Below are positions 4,366-6,208 of a stretch of 6,208 nt of DNA, piece after piece. Every line of letters begins with the position of its first letter. The stretch's first letter is position 1. The stretch is from Actinomycetota bacterium (lineage in GTDB: Bacteria; Actinomycetota; Acidimicrobiia; Acidimicrobiales; Ilumatobacteraceae). The position numbers and the translations under genes are program-made. The notes under the pieces were generated by a model. That model worked only from the letters and a program-made list of their open reading frames with translations. It had not been told where the DNA came from and made no database searches. The DNA lies in contig SXPW01000146.1 of the NCBI GenBank assembly GCA_005793785.1, positions 1 through 6,208 of the forward strand. The letters run 5' to 3'.

Positions 4366-5774
4366 GCCGCGGTGCCGCCGATGGTCAGGCTCTTCACGCG
4401 CAACGTCGGCTGACCATCGCCCACGGGAACTCCCTGCCCGTCCTTGCCGCACGTACCCGGATTGCCCATCGCGAAGTCGTTGCCGAGGAGATCGATGTCA
4501 CGGAGCACTTGTGGGCCATTGCCGATGAGGTTGCCGTCGCGGAGCGGTTCGGTGATCTCACCGTTCTCGATCAGATATGCCTCGGTCATTCCGAAGACGA
4601 AGTCACCGCTCGCCGTATCAACCTGTCCGCCTCCCAGTTTGGCGACGTACACACCGTTCTTGGTGTCGCGCACGATCGCATCGGGGTCGTGCGGACCGTT
4701 GAGCACGAACGTATTGGTCATACGCACCATCGGAAGATGCTGGTAGCTCTGTCGGCGACCGTTACCGCTCTGGCGACGACCCTCCTTTCGGGCGCGGAGA
4801 TAGTCCCACATGTAGTCGGTGAGCACACCATCTTGAATCAGAACGTTGCGTTGCGATGGATGACCCTCGTCATCGACACCAATGGCACCCCACTCGGCGG
4901 TCATCGTGCCGTCGTCGATGAGCGTCACCAGTGGTGAGGCAACCAACTCACCACGCTTGTCCTTGTACACGCTGGCACCCTTGCTGATGATGTCGGCCTC
5001 AAGGCCGTGACCGCAGGCTTCGTGGAACAACACGCCGCCAGAGCCGTGCTTGATCACCACGGGCAGCGAACCCGACGGTGCCGGACGGGCGCTCAATTTG
5101 GTGACCGCCTGCTGGGCCGCCGCTCGCGCCAACTCCTCCACATCGTTCTGATCGAACACCTCGAATCCGATGGTGTGACCCAACGACTGGAAACCGGTCT
5201 GCATTCCTCCGTCGCCACTGGCAACCGCGCTCACGCGCAGGAGCGTGCGCACCTGCTCGTCCGTGGCGAGAACGCCGTCGCTGTTGGCGATGAGAATGCG
5301 CTTGCGTGAATCGCCGTAGCCGGCCGAGACCTGCACGATTGCCTTGTGCACCGCACGTGCCGCCACGTCCACACGTTGGAGGATGGCGACCTTCTCGCGC
5401 TTGGTGACCTCGTCCGGCCACTTCTCAACCGTGTTGACGGGGTGTCGCGTCACCGCTCCGAGCGTGACGCTGTTGACTCCCCCGCCACCGCGCGACGCCG
5501 CGGCGGCTGCGGCCTCGGCGGCTGCGAGCAAACCCTTCTCGCTGAGGTCGCTCGTGTGCGCGAATCCGGTGGTATCACCCTTCACCACACGAATGCCGGC
5601 GCCACGATCGCGACCGCTCGACACCTGTTCGATCTTCCCATCGTCCAGACCGGCGGAGGTGCTGCGTTTGTCCTCCACGAACACCTCGGAGAATTCCGCG
5701 CCCGTCGAACGCCCTCGCGCGAGCACTCGTGACAGCACATCGGGTTCCACCAACATCGATTGGACGTTTGACAT
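4362..5774 (-). CDS. tldD: TldD metalloprotease subunit
   Basis: The 470-residue protein carries the catalytic site of the TldD-TldE protease. HEACGH at 251-256 gives the HExxxH zinc motif (His251, Glu252, His256), followed by GLEAD. The third metal ligand expected from E. coli TldD is Cys442 in the GTCGKDGQGVPVG stretch (441-453). The N-terminal domain shows EVFVEDKRST and DDGKIEQVSSGRDRGAGIRVV (to 64), and the C-terminal part has RNVLIQDGVLTDY (309-321) and SGDFVFGMTEAYLIENGEI (389-407). Nothing essential appears lost, and length is close to the 481 residues of E. coli TldD. The ATG at 5774 lies 6 nt after a TAGGCT box. tldE follows by a 4-bp overlap. No peptide-modification enzyme or obvious RiPP precursor is visible nearby, so a general role in peptide turnover is as likely as natural-product maturation. 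Confidence 0.95.
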   Translation of the reverse strand: MSNVQSMLVEPDVLSRVLARGRSTGAEFSEVFVEDKRSTSAGLDDGKIEQVSSGRDRGAGIRVVKGDTTGFAHTSDLSEKGLLAAAEAAAAAASRGGGGVNSVTLGAVTRHPVNTVEKWPDEVTKREKVAILQRVDVAARAVHKAIVQVSAGYGDSRKRILIANSDGVLATDEQVRTLLRVSAVASGDGGMQTGFQSLGHTIGFEVFDQNDVEELARAAAQQAVTKLSARPAPSGSLPVVIKHGSGGVLFHEACGHGLEADIISKGASVYKDKRGELVASPLVTLIDDGTMTAEWGAIGVDDEGHPSQRNVLIQDGVLTDYMWDYLRARKEGRRQSGNGRRQSYQHLPMVRMTNTFVLNGPHDPDAIVRDTKNGVYVAKLGGGQVDTASGDFVFGMTEAYLIENGEITEPLRDGNLIGNGPQVLRDIDLLGNDFAMGNPGTCGKDGQGVPVGDGQPTLRVKSLTIGGTAA

Positions 5775-5780
5775 GCCGAG

Positions 5781-5786
5781 AGCCTA
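5781..5786 (-). promoter_or_regulatory. -10 box (TAGGCT) of tldD-tldE, leaderless
   Basis: TAGGCT on the minus strand ends exactly 6 nt before the tldD ATG, so the mRNA would begin at the start codon. No convincing -35 is seen; that region runs into one arm of the inverted repeat 5806-5836. Confidence 0.6.
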
Positions 5787-5805
5787 CCGATGGCCACCGC
5801 GGCAG

Positions 5806-5836
5806 CGACGAGCGTACGGCGAGAAATCGCTCGTCG
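5806..5836. repeat. Perfect 9-bp inverted repeat with 13-bp spacer in the tldD/PAP2 intergenic region, candidate operator
   Basis: CGACGAGCG (5806-5814) is mirrored by CGCTCGTCG (5828-5836). The arm centres are 22 bp apart, about two helical turns, which suits a dimeric DNA-binding protein. The right arm ends one base before the -10 box of the PAP2-like gene, and the left arm covers the -35 area of tldD. It could therefore control both divergent genes. The repeat is certain; the operator role is inferred. Confidence 0.5.
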
Positions 5837-5837
5837 G

Positions 5838-5843
5838 TAGCAT
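5838..5843 (+). promoter_or_regulatory. -10 box (TAGCAT) of the PAP2-like gene, leaderless
   Basis: TAGCAT on the plus strand ends 6 nt before the GTG at 5850, predicting a leaderless mRNA. It lies directly next to the right arm of the inverted repeat, so a protein bound there would block polymerase. Confidence 0.6.
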
Positions 5844-5849
5844 TTTCGC

Positions 5850-6208
5850 GTGACGCCCGCAACTGCAGAGCCCACGTCGCGCTCGCAACTCGGCGCGACA
5901 CGCGTACACCGCACCATTTGGTGGAAGGAGGCCCTCATCGTTGCCGTGTTCTACGGCATCTACACGCTCGTTCGAAACATCTTCGGTTCGGCGCTCGTCT
6001 CCGGTAGCCAAATCCCGATCGAGGCATTCCTCAACGCGATGCGGGTCATTCGTATCGAACGCGCGCTGGGTCTCTACCACGAGGAAACGATCCAGGAGTG
6101 GGTCCTCCCGCACGTCGGGGTGATCAAGTTCTTCAACGTGTACTACGGCACCGCGCACTTCTTCGTCACGCTCGGTGTATTCATTGCCTTGTTCGTCCTC
6201 CGACCCGA
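5850..6208 (+). CDS. PAP2-like (inositolphosphotransferase-type) membrane protein, N-terminal 119 residues
   Basis: A GTG at 5850 opens a frame that leaves the window after 119 codons. It is the first start after an in-frame TAG at 5838-5840 and is supported by the -10 box. Residues 1-22 are polar. A hydrophobic helix spans about 28-48, and a second runs from about 101 to 117. Between them, RIERALGLYHEETIQEW (68-84) and FFNVYYGTAH (94-103) match the first part of the PAP2_3 branch of actinobacterial membrane phosphatases and inositol-phosphoceramide-synthase relatives, in which FE..LGL..E..LQ and N.YY...H recur. The catalytic PSGH and SRxxxxxHxxxD motifs would lie downstream and cannot be checked. 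If active, it would transfer or remove phosphate on a membrane lipid. It is divergent from tldD across 75 bp. Confidence 0.75.
   Translation, partial: MTPATAEPTSRSQLGATRVHRTIWWKEALIVAVFYGIYTLVRNIFGSALVSGSQIPIEAFLNAMRVIRIERALGLYHEETIQEWVLPHVGVIKFFNVYYGTAHFFVTLGVFIALFVLRP

Noticed and set aside
4366..4452. N-terminal extension of tldE by 29 residues
   Set aside because: It would overlap the conserved C-terminus of TldD; the GTGA overlap and family length of 450 fit the GTG at 4365.
1..6208. CRISPR arrays, tRNA/rRNA genes, insertion sequences, defence or toxin-antitoxin modules
   Set aside because: I saw no regularly spaced repeats, no cloverleaf or rRNA-like segments, no transposase motifs and no recognisable defence domains; the only repeats are the short ones listed.

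Overview
This GC-rich window (about 60% G+C by eye) most likely comes from a high-GC actinobacterium, and I lean towards the class Acidimicrobiia. The reasons are the protein styles, GTG starts, GTGA overlaps, TANNNT -10 boxes placed almost directly on start codons (leaderless transcription), and the galU/FmdB-family neighbourhood typical of Actinobacteria. The class-level assignment is an inference from recalled families, not from a search.

Layout, left to right: (1) 1-231, minus strand, N-terminal part of a serine beta-lactamase-fold hydrolase that leaves the window inside its SxxK motif. (2) 228-1031, minus, a GalU-type nucleotidyltransferase, overlapping gene 1 by GTGA. (3) 1058-1414, plus, a small FmdB-family protein with a Ser/Thr-rich tail and none of the four zinc-ribbon cysteines, divergent from galU across 26 bp with overlapping -10 boxes. 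(4) 1421-1897, minus, a VOC (glyoxalase/extradiol dioxygenase-like) protein, converging on gene 3 with a 6-bp gap. (5) 1898-2143, a 246-bp stretch with no confident gene, only a doubtful 51-residue ORF with one hydrophobic segment and a strong hairpin. (6) 2144-2983, minus, uppP (undecaprenyl-diphosphate phosphatase). (7) 3013-4365 and 4362-5774, minus, a TldE/PmbA-TldD metalloprotease pair joined by a GTGA overlap. (8) 5850 to the end, plus, the N-terminus of a PAP2-like membrane protein, divergent from tldD across 75 bp that hold a perfect 9-bp inverted repeat.

How they fit: galU (UDP-glucose supply) and uppP (recycling of the undecaprenyl carrier) serve envelope polymer synthesis, and the PAP2-like protein probably acts on membrane lipid phosphates. 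TldD/TldE form a heterodimeric protease acting on small or unfolded peptides. The FmdB-like protein resembles, in position and shape, the mycobacterial redox chaperone Rv0991c/Ruc.

The window is mostly housekeeping, and I did not find a clear new defence or biosynthetic system. The points most worth following are the cysteine-free FmdB/Ruc-like protein, the consistent leaderless promoter layout, the shortened GalU, and the inverted repeats in the tldD/PAP2 and tldE/uppP gaps.
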